From the NCBI RefSeq assembly GCF_002234615.1, contig NZ_NMQW01000012.1, positions 212,287 to 276,286 on the forward strand: DNA of 64,000 bases, given 5' to 3'. The position numbers and the translations under genes were made by a program. This document shows positions 55,376 to 63,847 of this stretch, piece after piece (positions within the stretch are counted from its first letter, which is position 1; each line of letters begins with the position of its first letter). This stretch comes from Paenibacillus rigui. GTDB taxonomy: Bacteria > Bacillota > Bacilli > Paenibacillales > NBRC-103111. Below the pieces are notes generated by a model. The model worked only from the letters and a program-made list of their open reading frames with translations. It made no database searches and was not told where the DNA came from.

Positions 55376-56503
55376 ATGGTTCCTTTTACTCAACGTTGGA
55401 TGCTTCTGATTTCCTTCCTTATTGTTACCTTTCTTCTTAGCACCTCTACCTACGCAACTCCTGATGAAAAGCTCGTTGTAGCAGTGAAGGTCTCCGCAGA
55501 ATCGGCTTGGGAGACCCGCCTGGAGCTTAACGAATCCAAATGGATCAAAGCTGTCAAAAGCCCCGAAGGGCGGGCTGCTGTTCACCATATTCCGGCAACG
55601 GATACGTACCTGACTTTTCATACGAACCATCAAACCTTCACTTATCTTCTGGATGCTCAAGGCCGTCTGTTCGACGAGCAAAGGATGGAGCGGCTCACCC
55701 TGCCGGAAGAAGCCGCAGCAGAGCTCCTACAACACCGGGATAGCCTGCGTTCGCAGCATTATGGTCAATTTCTGGAATGGGATCAAGCCAAGCAGGTCAT
55801 TCCTAAAAAAACGAAGTTTAAAGTGATCGATATGGAAACAGGGCTGGGCTTCCATGTGCAAAGACGAGCCGGATCCAGCCATGCCGATGTGCAGCCGCTG
55901 ACCAAGGAGGATACCGCCGTAATGAAGCGCATTTACGGTGGGGTTTGGAGCTGGACCCGCAGGTCCATCATCATTGAGACGGATACTCAACAGCGGATAG
56001 CTGCATCTATGCACGGCATGCCTCACGGGGGCGATGGCATCCCGGATAATGATTTCTCCGGCCACTTCTGCATTCATTTTCCGGGAAGCTCCACCCACGG
56101 CTCCGGCAAGATGGACCCCGGACATCAGCTGATGATCTATAAGGCAGCCGGGAGGCTGGATGATTACATGGCTAAGGCCTCGCCGACCGGGCTTATCGAT
56201 ACATTCTTCCTTGCACTGAATCTCCATGACCGGCAAGCAGCCAGAATGAGCTTCGCCCATGGGCAAAATCAGCAGCTGGCCTTCTTCCTGCAAAACAGCA
56301 CAGACGATGATCGCTGGGTTCATCAGATTCACCTTCGGCAAAAGGAGGACGCGACGGCGGATGCCCTCGCACTGGAGATTCCGGTTGACGTGCGGCAGTC
56401 GCGGCCGCATCATAAAGAAGCCCGCATGCGTTTAACGTTCCAGCTGAAGCGAAGCTCTCCTGTCGAGCCCTGGAAAATCGATTCCGTTGGCATGGTTTCC
56501 TGA
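55376..56503 (+). CDS. Secreted hypothetical protein, 375 aa
   Basis: A signal peptide (about 1-28, ending STYA) leads a secreted protein of unknown function. The C-terminal half (about 150-300) contains a distinctive conserved-looking block: GFHVQRRAGSSHADVQPL, YGGVWSWTRR, SMHGMPHGGDG and GHFCIHFPGSSTHGS, rich in His with one Cys. I recall similar blocks in Bacillales cell-wall-associated proteins but cannot name a domain. ATG 55376 is 6 bases after AGAGGGAG; an ATG at 55370 is too close. A terminator follows. Confidence 0.75.
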   Translation: MVPFTQRWMLLISFLIVTFLLSTSTYATPDEKLVVAVKVSAESAWETRLELNESKWIKAVKSPEGRAAVHHIPATDTYLTFHTNHQTFTYLLDAQGRLFDEQRMERLTLPEEAAAELLQHRDSLRSQHYGQFLEWDQAKQVIPKKTKFKVIDMETGLGFHVQRRAGSSHADVQPLTKEDTAVMKRIYGGVWSWTRRSIIIETDTQQRIAASMHGMPHGGDGIPDNDFSGHFCIHFPGSSTHGSGKMDPGHQLMIYKAAGRLDDYMAKASPTGLIDTFFLALNLHDRQAARMSFAHGQNQQLAFFLQNSTDDDRWVHQIHLRQKEDATADALALEIPVDVRQSRPHHKEARMRLTFQLKRSSPVEPWKIDSVGMVS

Positions 56504-56523
56504 GCGGGCACAAACCAAAGAGC

Positions 56524-56567
56524 CTTCAGTACACTTCCCAATCGGGAATGTGTGCGGAAGGCCCTTT
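56524..56567 (+). terminator. Terminator of the secreted 375-aa protein gene
   Basis: GCCTTCAGTACACTTCCC pairs with GGGAATGTGTGCGGAAGGC around AATC, about 20 bases past the stop, followed by a short T run. Confidence 0.7.
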
Positions 56568-56940
56568 GCAGCCTGGGTATATTATCGCCGTTAGAGTTGA
56601 ATTTAATGATAACAGTTACGACAAAACGGTAAGCTTATCCGTGAGCGCTGGCGTATACGGTGGAACGGTGACAACGGAGTACCAAGTGAATGACGGTGCC
56701 TGGATGACCTATACCGGATCCATTCCCGCCTTCGGGGAAGGGACCTATTCGCTAGGTTATTGCAGCAAGGATCAAGCGGGCAACTTCGAACAACTCAAGA
56801 CCGTCGAATTTAAGGTAAGCAAGACGGCGACGGCTTTATCCGTCCAGCTCGATAAAACGTCGATTTGGCCGGCTGATCACAACTAGCGAATCAGAGGCAA
56901 GGGCAGCGGATTTATTTATAATGGAAGTTCCCGTGTAACG
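56568..56940 (+). pseudogene. Remnant of a surface protein with OmpL47/Ig-like repeats
   Basis: The frame reads TTEYQVNDGAWMTYTG, YSLGYCSKDQAGNFE and LSVQLDKTSIWPADHN, then stops. This is typical of repeats in large Paenibacillus surface proteins, where the text continues SIWPxNHKLV. Here a frameshift after GATCACAA breaks it. The only upstream ATG lies inside a terminator, so the fragment has no proper start. It is a gene fragment, not an active gene. Confidence 0.6.
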
Positions 56941-56968
56941 GTCAATTGACATACATCCCAAGCTAGCG

Positions 56969-57008
56969 AAGCAAAGCCTGCTCCCTTGAAGGGCATCCGG
57001 CTTTGCTT
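56969..57008. terminator. Terminator of the beta-helix/dockerin gene
   Basis: AAGCAAAGCC and GGCTTTGCTT form a perfect 10-bp outer stem, with inner pairing of CCCTT/AAGGG. It lies 12 bases past the minus-strand stop. Confidence 0.8.
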
Positions 57009-57019
57009 TCATATGCTTA

Positions 57020-60000
57020 TTACAGAATCGGATCAGGAAGATCCCATACACTGGTATAATAAACCGGTGCGTGGGTAAACGTCGTATTCTCAAACTTGAC
57101 GTCGGAGTTCAATAACTGGAGGTCGTCCCGATCGTTATTGAAGGTGCTGTTCACGATATAAGTATTCCTGACAGATCTCCAAATGCCGCCTGTACGATTA
57201 TGTGAAAGATTGACTCTGCTCAAAATAACATATTGCGGTGCATAGGTCGGATCTTCCGTGTATACGTATTTGTTGCTAAAGTTCTCGCACGGGAACCACA
57301 TGGCAACCCCACCTGCCCCCGTTATCGAGTATTTGTGAAAAATAATATGATCAGCCCCTGAATTATCGGACTGAATGCCGTTGCCGAGCGTATCTTTAAT
57401 GGTAATACGCTGAGCAATGACATTCTGGGTTGACGTATACTTCGCTCCTTTGCCTCGGGCGGGCCTGGAGAAGTCGGAGTCCGATTGGAGAATCCGATTA
57501 TCGTACAAGAAGTACAGATTGTGGTACAAGCCGTTGGTTTCCCCATTATAATCCGAAGTGACATGATCCATAATGATGTCCGTTACCCGCTTGAAATGCA
57601 TCCCCATACCCGACCAATTTTTGATGGTCATTCGCTGCAGCATGATGCGTGCATGTGGCGCGGTCACCAGATCCTTACCTGCGAAAACAATCCCGTTCTC
57701 TCCGCCAGTGTTGGAGCTCGTGCCACGTGTGCCTTCCAGCGTAAAGTCTTTAAAGACGATGTCAGTCAGCTGGACCGTCTGAGTATCGCCATTAAAGGCG
57801 GTTCCGGTAAAGTTCGGACCTTGCTTGACAATCGTATTTCTTTCGCCTTGCCCGACAAGGGTGACTTTGCTTCTTATAGTGATTGGACTATTGATGATGT
57901 GCAGCCCTTCTTTGAGATAGACAACCCCGCCACCTTGAGCGCTCACAGTGTCGATCGCATTCTGAATGCTTTCTTCGGGGTTGACCTCTATAACGTTCGT
58001 CAGTATTTGTGTAGGGTAGTTCACATCTGTGAATTGGTTATTCCACTTATCCTTAATAAGTCCTCTCACTTCGTCTTCCACAACTACTGGTGTGACAGCA
58101 ACATCGGCAGAAGCGGGGGCTGCGGATTGCATATCTTTGAGTACGATAATCCGGTATCTTTGTTTAACGGTAATGGTTCCGTTCACTGCCGTCAAATTGA
58201 CATAGATGGATTTGTCCTCTAACTTCGCACCCGGACGAGTAACGACTCCTTGATCCGTGACGATTTGTTCGTCCGACGAGGTCCACTTGAAATTCGTTCC
58301 TTTCGCTCCCAAGGTTGCAAAGTTCAAATTCGATGTCACTGCGGTCAATTCCCCCAGCTGAAGGTCCTTCAAGTCGGATTCGATATTGTCATAGGCCGCA
58401 GCTGTCTGAGTTGTTACCATCGAAGTCACCTCCAAATGCGGCATTTCGTCCGTAGTTCCACCTTCCTTGGAAATAAACCGGTACAACTGACCGTTTTGCG
58501 CTGCCGCATTTACTCGGAGCGTAACGCTTCCATTGCCAGATTGTTCATGGAGAATCGTACCCGTTACACCGATCCCATATTCTTTGCGCCCGTTCTCGCC
58601 ATCCACCACCGTGGCCGTGCCGTTATAGATTGGCGTAGAGCTCGGCCTGTTGCTGTAGGAGATGTTCGGCTGTTTCCAGTCATAAGCATCCCATTGGTCG
58701 TTTGCAACAAACTCCGTAGCGATCGGTGTGCCGTATACGGAGTCCGTCGTAGAAGCCAGCGTCATTTTAAAATTTGCATGAAGAATAACACCGGGAAGCT
58801 GGGAAGCCGACACATTAAATTTAAGGAAAGCTTCATGAGTGTTGGCATCATCTGCACCTGAATTCTGAATTTGCAATTCATTAAGCCAGTCAAACGAAGA
58901 ACCGGAAGATGAGCCTCCTGTCACATATTCGTCCACATCCGGAAGAAGGTTAAAAGTTCTCTTCACCAGGCCATCTCCCTGAGTCACCCGCTTGGCCACA
59001 AACACCAAGTCACTCAGCCGGATTGCTCCGTTGCCGTCAACGTCTGCAGAAGGATCAGCGGCGGATTCCACTCCATAGTTAGCTGTCAATTCTGCAAGGT
59101 CTTCATAATTAATTGAATTGTCGTTATTCAGGTCCCCATCGGGCTTTTTAATTACGGTTGATTTAAACGCTTCGACTGCTTGCTTTAAACTTGCTTTGGC
59201 TTGATTGATCTGATCCTGCGAAGCATTCGGTTTGGACAATACTTGATCCGCTTCCGATATAGCTTGGTTCAGCTTTTCTTTGGCGCTTTTAAAGAACTGT
59301 CCGTTCTTAGTGCCAATTTCAGCCTTGGCATACAATTCCTTCGCATCGGAATCTTCCTTCGGAACGACGGCAATATTCACCGGAAGCACCGGCGAAACAG
59401 CGATGCCGTTGGTTGCTGTAATTCCAATCGTATAATATCCGGTTTGATCCGGCTCCGGCACCCATCTAAAAACTCCGGTTCTTGCATCAAGGGTTGCGCC
59501 GTAGGGCACTGCCGAAGCCTGATAGGTGATGGTGCCGCCTTCCGGATCCCACCCTTGAACCAAAAATTTTAGCGCTTGTTGCTGCTCGACTTCTTGATCT
59601 TCAATGGGCGCAAGAAGCGGCCAATTGATGTCCTTCACGTCAATCTTCACATTTTGTTTGGATACAAAGGCACCATTATTGGCAGAGAAGACCACATTGT
59701 AGGCTCCGCTTTGTCTGTATGAAGGCGTCCAATCGAATTCACCTGTCGTTGCATTGAATACGGCGCCGTCCGGAAGCCCTTCTGCCTGATAGGGCAACGC
59801 TTTGCCTAACGGGTTTGTTGCATAAACGGAGAAGTGGACACTGCTTCCTTCTTGCGCAGAAATATTGTTCAGCGGTACAAACTCGGGAGCGTTCGGTTCA
59901 TCCGCGACAGTGACGACTATCTTCGCGGAAGCGGTCAAGCCTTGTTTGCTCGCCGTGATTGTTAACGGGTAAACACCTGCTTGCGAAAAGTTTGGCGTCC

Positions 60001-60832
60001 AGGTAATGGTCGCCGCGCCGGGGTCGAAAACCGCGCCATTAGGCAATCCGTAAACGGCTAAAGTGACATCTGTCCCATCCATCGTTTGTTTATTCAACGG
60101 TATGGTTAGCGATTGTCCCTCACGAACGGACAAACTTCTTGCCGGGAAGGAATAGCTGCGGTCTACGGTAACTTGAAGGCGGGGTCTGTTGGCTTGAGAA
60201 GCCGCTTCTCTTGACGAAAAATTCGTGTAATCCCCGCCGGTAGACTGAAGCGAAAACGATAATTTCTGATTCCCGTTCATTTCTTTGATTACGCTGGGAG
60301 TTACATCCGCATACACCAATTGATTCGCTGTTGTTGGATACAGCGTGTTGTCCGGCGTGACCACAAATGTGTCTTTAACGATTTCCTTCCCGACCTTCGG
60401 CTTGTTATTCCAAGTTATTTCTCCTTCAGAAGCGGTGGCATTGTTCTTTGTTCCTTCTACCCATGTGTCGTCATCGATATTAATAATGTTGATCGGGGCA
60501 TACAGGGCACTGCTGGAAGTCGTTTTCATATAAACATTGGCGGTTACCGGAAACCCTTCAAGCCGCGATAAATCAAAGCGCAGGTACGCTTCCCCGAAAC
60601 CGTTCTTAAGACCGAAACTGTTCGTCGTGCCGTAGTTTCGAGTGGCATTCGATTTGAACACACCGGCATCGGCTTCCGGATAAAGATCGATGACTGTAGG
60701 TGCATAGGTTTGAGCCGTGACGCTGCTGCTAGAAGCTGTAGTCGTTCCGGTTGTTGCCGCACCTGCATGTACAGGAATCGAGCCGAACAGGAGCAAAACA
60801 CTGAGTGCGCTAAACAAATGTTTTCTAATCAT
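57020..60832 (-). CDS. Secreted multidomain parallel beta-helix protein with a dockerin
   Basis: A 1270-residue secreted protein. Signal peptide about 1-26. A DNRLRE-type beta domain (about 48-224; EAYLRFDLSRL) is followed by three putative Ig/cadherin-like domains (about 225-490), each with a GxxTWTP-like strand, and a FIVAR-like helical segment (about 495-560). A dockerin lies at about 565-617, with two calcium loops, DLNNDNSINYED and DVDGNGAIRLSD. A second DNRLRE domain (about 627-803), a bacterial Ig-like domain (about 810-900) and a C-terminal right-handed beta-helix (about 945-1270; GGGVVYLKEGLHII) of the pectate-lyase/GH28-like superfamily follow. The catalytic activity is not proven. 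It is 36 bases downstream of the cohesin-SLH gene in one operon. Confidence 0.88.
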   Translation of the reverse strand: MIRKHLFSALSVLLLFGSIPVHAGAATTGTTTASSSSVTAQTYAPTVIDLYPEADAGVFKSNATRNYGTTNSFGLKNGFGEAYLRFDLSRLEGFPVTANVYMKTTSSSALYAPINIINIDDDTWVEGTKNNATASEGEITWNNKPKVGKEIVKDTFVVTPDNTLYPTTANQLVYADVTPSVIKEMNGNQKLSFSLQSTGGDYTNFSSREAASQANRPRLQVTVDRSYSFPARSLSVREGQSLTIPLNKQTMDGTDVTLAVYGLPNGAVFDPGAATITWTPNFSQAGVYPLTITASKQGLTASAKIVVTVADEPNAPEFVPLNNISAQEGSSVHFSVYATNPLGKALPYQAEGLPDGAVFNATTGEFDWTPSYRQSGAYNVVFSANNGAFVSKQNVKIDVKDINWPLLAPIEDQEVEQQQALKFLVQGWDPEGGTITYQASAVPYGATLDARTGVFRWVPEPDQTGYYTIGITATNGIAVSPVLPVNIAVVPKEDSDAKELYAKAEIGTKNGQFFKSAKEKLNQAISEADQVLSKPNASQDQINQAKASLKQAVEAFKSTVIKKPDGDLNNDNSINYEDLAELTANYGVESAADPSADVDGNGAIRLSDLVFVAKRVTQGDGLVKRTFNLLPDVDEYVTGGSSSGSSFDWLNELQIQNSGADDANTHEAFLKFNVSASQLPGVILHANFKMTLASTTDSVYGTPIATEFVANDQWDAYDWKQPNISYSNRPSSTPIYNGTATVVDGENGRKEYGIGVTGTILHEQSGNGSVTLRVNAAAQNGQLYRFISKEGGTTDEMPHLEVTSMVTTQTAAAYDNIESDLKDLQLGELTAVTSNLNFATLGAKGTNFKWTSSDEQIVTDQGVVTRPGAKLEDKSIYVNLTAVNGTITVKQRYRIIVLKDMQSAAPASADVAVTPVVVEDEVRGLIKDKWNNQFTDVNYPTQILTNVIEVNPEESIQNAIDTVSAQGGGVVYLKEGLHIINSPITIRSKVTLVGQGERNTIVKQGPNFTGTAFNGDTQTVQLTDIVFKDFTLEGTRGTSSNTGGENGIVFAGKDLVTAPHARIMLQRMTIKNWSGMGMHFKRVTDIIMDHVTSDYNGETNGLYHNLYFLYDNRILQSDSDFSRPARGKGAKYTSTQNVIAQRITIKDTLGNGIQSDNSGADHIIFHKYSITGAGGVAMWFPCENFSNKYVYTEDPTYAPQYVILSRVNLSHNRTGGIWRSVRNTYIVNSTFNNDRDDLQLLNSDVKFENTTFTHAPVYYTSVWDLPDPIL

Positions 60833-60868
60833 GTTACCCTCCGTTTCAAGGTTAAGAATGAAATACGA

Positions 60869-62614
60869 TTACAGCAGCTGATAAATGCGGTACATTAAGA
60901 CGGCTGTTTCAGCACGGGTTGCGGATGCCTGAGGCTTCATTAAGCCATTGTCGCCTTCAATCAACCCTATTTGCACAAGTCGATCGATACTTGATCTCGC
61001 ATAGGAAGCAATTTCCTGACTGTATTCGCTCCCAACCGGGGTTGCGTCCGGCAGGCGCAGGTTTGTTGTCAGCTTCAACGCCCGTTCGGTCATTACCATC
61101 ATGTCCTCTCTGGTAATCCGCTCTTTAGGATGAAAACGGTTATCGCCGGTTCCTTGGACGATGCCCAGGCTTTTGGCAATACCGACTGCTTCAAAATAAT
61201 AATCGGCAGGATCTACATCGCTAAAATTCGTATCCATTGACGACGTCAGGCCGAGAGTTCTTACGAGCAAAGTCAGATAATCCGCCCTGGTAACACTTTC
61301 GCTTGGCGCGAAGTTCGAATCCGTCGTTCCATTGATTATGCCTTTGGAGCCTAAAACCGATATCGCTTTTTCAGCCCATCCAAAAGAGGCGGTATCCACA
61401 AACTTCTTATCCACATAAGCGACGGCATACCCGCTAAAATGGGTCGTGCTGAATTCCACGGAGCTATTCTTGGATACATATCTGCCAATTGGAACCGCTT
61501 TCATATTGCCCATGTCGTCAATATAGAGGACCACGATATGCTCTGGGTCTTGGTCATCAGGCATCAATGGATAGGGCACCGAAACCTTAACGCTTGCTTT
61601 CGGGTTATTAAATTTAACCTCTTTCCCGCTTACGGTAAGCGTGAAGTCGATGACCGGCCTTTCTCCAACCAAGGCTTGTACCGAGCTATCGGCGTTATTC
61701 GGCAAATTATGCTTCGCTATTCGAATTGTAAAGTTTTGTTCGGGCGACAAGCCAGCATTGTTCAGCATATTTGAAGGTAATACGACCTTGCCCACATCAG
61801 TCACAATTTCATACTGCCGATCTGCCGAAACGGAGTGCAGCAATTGAACCGGCATTTCAAAGGAATAAGCTTTGGCGCCTTCCACGGGGGCTACCTCGAT
61901 GCGGACTGTCCTGATCCCTTGATCGTTTCCAGAAGTCCCGCTTAACGCTTGTGTAAGCGTGTCCATATTCAGCCTGATTTTAGCTTCTCCGTTACTCGTT
62001 TCCACTTCTTCCGGTTTGACAGAAATCGTAGCCGAGGCTGGTACAGGCTTTGACCCAGCCGGAGCTTCCCCGGAATTAAGCGGAGTATTCGGTATCGTTC
62101 CCGGAGAGTTGGAATGAGCATCGCTTTTATTCAGATGGAACGTTATCGATTGATTCACGTTGGAGAACGATTGCGTATCATAGGAGGAAGTGATGTAAGT
62201 CACCGATTCCAGCTTAATCGCGGATACTCCCGAACGAAGCGCTTTCAAAGTGAATGAAGCCAATTCCGTGTTCCCGCTAACCCCGGATTTCTCTTCGCCT
62301 ACCCGGCTGGAAGCCAATATGAACCCCCGGTTCGACAAAACCTTGGCTTCTACCCCCGAATCGTTCAACAAAGATCGACTGCTCACAAGTTCAAAGTATT
62401 GAGGATCCAGATCCACGGTTATTTCGAAGCCGTACAAATCTTGAACTCCTGCAGCCTGCACCTTCACGTCTACTGTACTGCCTACGGGGATAAGATTGCG
62501 TTCGCTGGATACGGTAAAGCTTTCCGTTCCCGCCGCTAACGCATATAGCGGAGAAACGACCCATGCAACAACCAAACAAACGAAACAAATCCCAACTTGA
62601 AATTTTGATGCCAT
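60869..62614 (-). CDS. Cohesin-domain protein with three S-layer-homology repeats
   Basis: A 581-residue secreted surface protein. Signal peptide about 1-28. A cohesin-like domain (about 30-162) shows VGSTVDVKVQAAGVQDLYGF, a DPQYFELVS strand and NTELASFTLKAL. A Ser/Pro-rich linker leads to a beta domain common in Paenibacillus SLH proteins (about 195-402; FSTTHFSGYAVAYV). Three SLH repeats (about 405-450, 463-512 and 530-578) carry VTRADY, ITREDM and ATRAET. SLH repeats bind pyruvylated cell-wall polymer; the cohesin should bind a dockerin. AAGGAGGAG precedes the ATG. It is the first gene of the two-gene unit. Confidence 0.9.
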   Translation of the reverse strand: MASKFQVGICFVCLVVAWVVSPLYALAAGTESFTVSSERNLIPVGSTVDVKVQAAGVQDLYGFEITVDLDPQYFELVSSRSLLNDSGVEAKVLSNRGFILASSRVGEEKSGVSGNTELASFTLKALRSGVSAIKLESVTYITSSYDTQSFSNVNQSITFHLNKSDAHSNSPGTIPNTPLNSGEAPAGSKPVPASATISVKPEEVETSNGEAKIRLNMDTLTQALSGTSGNDQGIRTVRIEVAPVEGAKAYSFEMPVQLLHSVSADRQYEIVTDVGKVVLPSNMLNNAGLSPEQNFTIRIAKHNLPNNADSSVQALVGERPVIDFTLTVSGKEVKFNNPKASVKVSVPYPLMPDDQDPEHIVVLYIDDMGNMKAVPIGRYVSKNSSVEFSTTHFSGYAVAYVDKKFVDTASFGWAEKAISVLGSKGIINGTTDSNFAPSESVTRADYLTLLVRTLGLTSSMDTNFSDVDPADYYFEAVGIAKSLGIVQGTGDNRFHPKERITREDMMVMTERALKLTTNLRLPDATPVGSEYSQEIASYARSSIDRLVQIGLIEGDNGLMKPQASATRAETAVLMYRIYQLL

Positions 62615-62642
62615 TCTACTCCTCCTTATTGTAAATTAAATA

Positions 62643-62670
62643 CTTATACAGCCTAGCATAGGAAAAACAA
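62643..62670 (-). promoter_or_regulatory. Predicted promoter of the cohesin-SLH operon
   Basis: On the minus strand TTGTTT is followed after 16 bases by TATAAG, about 30 bases before the start codon. Confidence 0.5.
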
Positions 62671-62768
62671 GTATAACATGCGTTTTTTTAAGAATGGTAT
62701 GCGGCTTTTTAAGAGATTCGTTCGATTGCAAAACGACATTCGAGCCTAGGTATGAGAACAAAAAGAAG

Positions 62769-62801
62769 GAAACCACAGCCTGAATTGGCCTGAAGTTTCC
62801 G
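62769..62801 (-). terminator. Terminator of the decayed ABC-transporter unit
   Basis: On the minus strand GGAAACTTCAGGCC pairs imperfectly with AGGCTGTGGTTTCC, followed by TTCTTTTTG, 30 bases past the permease-fragment stop. Confidence 0.65.
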
Positions 62802-62830
62802 TTCATACTCATACCCCTGTCATATGATGA

Positions 62831-62950
62831 TCAGCCTTTGGTAGCTCCCGCTGCGACACCTTTGACAAAATATTTCTGCAATGCAATAACTGCGACCAAC
62901 ATGGGATCAATAGACATAGCCGTTCCGGCAAACACCATATATCCTATTGC
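62831..62950 (-). pseudogene. C-terminal fragment of a sugar ABC permease (MalG/LplC type)
   Basis: The minus strand encodes YMVFAGTAMSIDPMLVAVIA and then LQKYFVKGVAAGATKG before a stop, the usual end of this permease class. Nothing upstream in the same frame continues the permease. It is shifted relative to the neighbouring fragment, so the gene is broken. Confidence 0.75.
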
Positions 62951-63330
62951 GAAGCCGGCTCGTCGACGAACTTGAAGATTTCCACAGTCATTGTCTTCGG
63001 CTTCCCTGATGGGAGAATCAGGCTCGGCATCAGGGACCTGCCGCTGTGCTCAATCGCATAAGCGGCCATCGGAATGTGAACACCATGAAAAAGATCGAAG
63101 CTGCGGTCAGGATCAAGCTGTTCATCATGGCCTACAGGAATTTGGTTTTGGTCAGCAAATATTAGAAGCTGCCCGTACAGACTGTTTGGAAAAGCGATCG
63201 CAGATTTCAAAATCTCGCCATTCGATTTAAAAGCCGAAATGAGACTGAAGTAAAGCGGGAATCAAAACAACACAGCCAAAATCAAGGTGCCGGCAAAGAT
63301 GACGATATCCACCCATTTATTGTTTTTTTC
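62944..63330 (-). pseudogene. N-terminal fragment of a sugar ABC permease joined to foreign sequence
   Basis: The minus strand reads NKWVDIVIFAGTLILAVLF, an in-frame TGA (63262-63264), then FPLYFSLISAFKSNGEILKS and AIAFPNSLY, a typical permease start. After that the homology ends, and about 75 unrelated residues follow (for example FHGVHIPMAAYAIEHSGRS), ending at a TAG. The tail may derive from another enzyme gene that I cannot name. Nonsense mutation plus deletion or insertion make this a pseudogene. Confidence 0.7.
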
Positions 63331-63334
63331 TATC

Positions 63335-63571
63335 TTACTTCTGCACCTTCCGCGAACGGAGTAAACGAATCTGAATAAGCGCCACGATCAGAATGATCAC
63401 AAACAGCACCAGAGACAACGCCGTACCGTATCCTTGCCGCACTTCACCAAAGCCAACTTTGTATACGATATAGGTAAGTATTTCGGTGGCAAATCCGGGA
63501 CCTCCGTCTGTCATCACAGCGATTTGGCCGAAAATTTTCAGCGAGGCGATCATCGACAGTATCATGCAAAA
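63335..63571 (-). pseudogene. C-terminal fragment of a sugar ABC permease (MalF/UgpA type)
   Basis: The frame reads ASLKIFGQIAVMTDGGPGFA, then a Tyr/Val-rich stretch and a final helix LSLVLFVIILIVALIQIRL ending RKVQK. This is the last third of a MalF-type permease. The upstream two thirds and any start signal are missing. With the two fragments downstream, it marks a deleted importer operon that once lay upstream of the cohesin-SLH genes. Confidence 0.75.
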
Positions 63572-63847
63572 CTGTCGTTGGTTAACAAACCAATTTTCGT
63601 CGTCGAGAATATGTACGACGATCGGTACCAGCAGGCATACAAGAGCTTGTTATGAGGACAGAAGAAGCATCGAGACTTGTGGGATTGTTCCCCCAAGACC
63701 ACATCAAAAAACTATGCCGACTTTTCAGTTGAAAAGCCCATTTTTCCCAGCTACTGCACCATTAGTTCCACCCCTTCATAAACTAACTTTGACTGTATCC
63801 CTACACCTTGTAATGATACAAAAACCCGGGCAAGGAGGGGTGACACT
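63572..63847. other. Region between the permease remnant and gerE
   Basis: The plus strand contains a short protein-like stretch (VNKPIFVVENMYDDRYQQAY, ending near 63657) and a 26-codon ATG frame after it, with no ribosome binding sites. Both are probably debris. The 3' part holds the gerE promoter. Confidence 0.4.
63758..63785 (+). promoter_or_regulatory. Predicted sigma-K promoter of gerE
   Basis: ACC (63758-63760) and CATAAACTA (63777-63785) are separated by 16 bases and match the sigma-K pattern AC ... CATAnnnTA. The start codon is about 60 bases downstream. gerE is a known sigma-K target in Bacillus. Confidence 0.6.
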
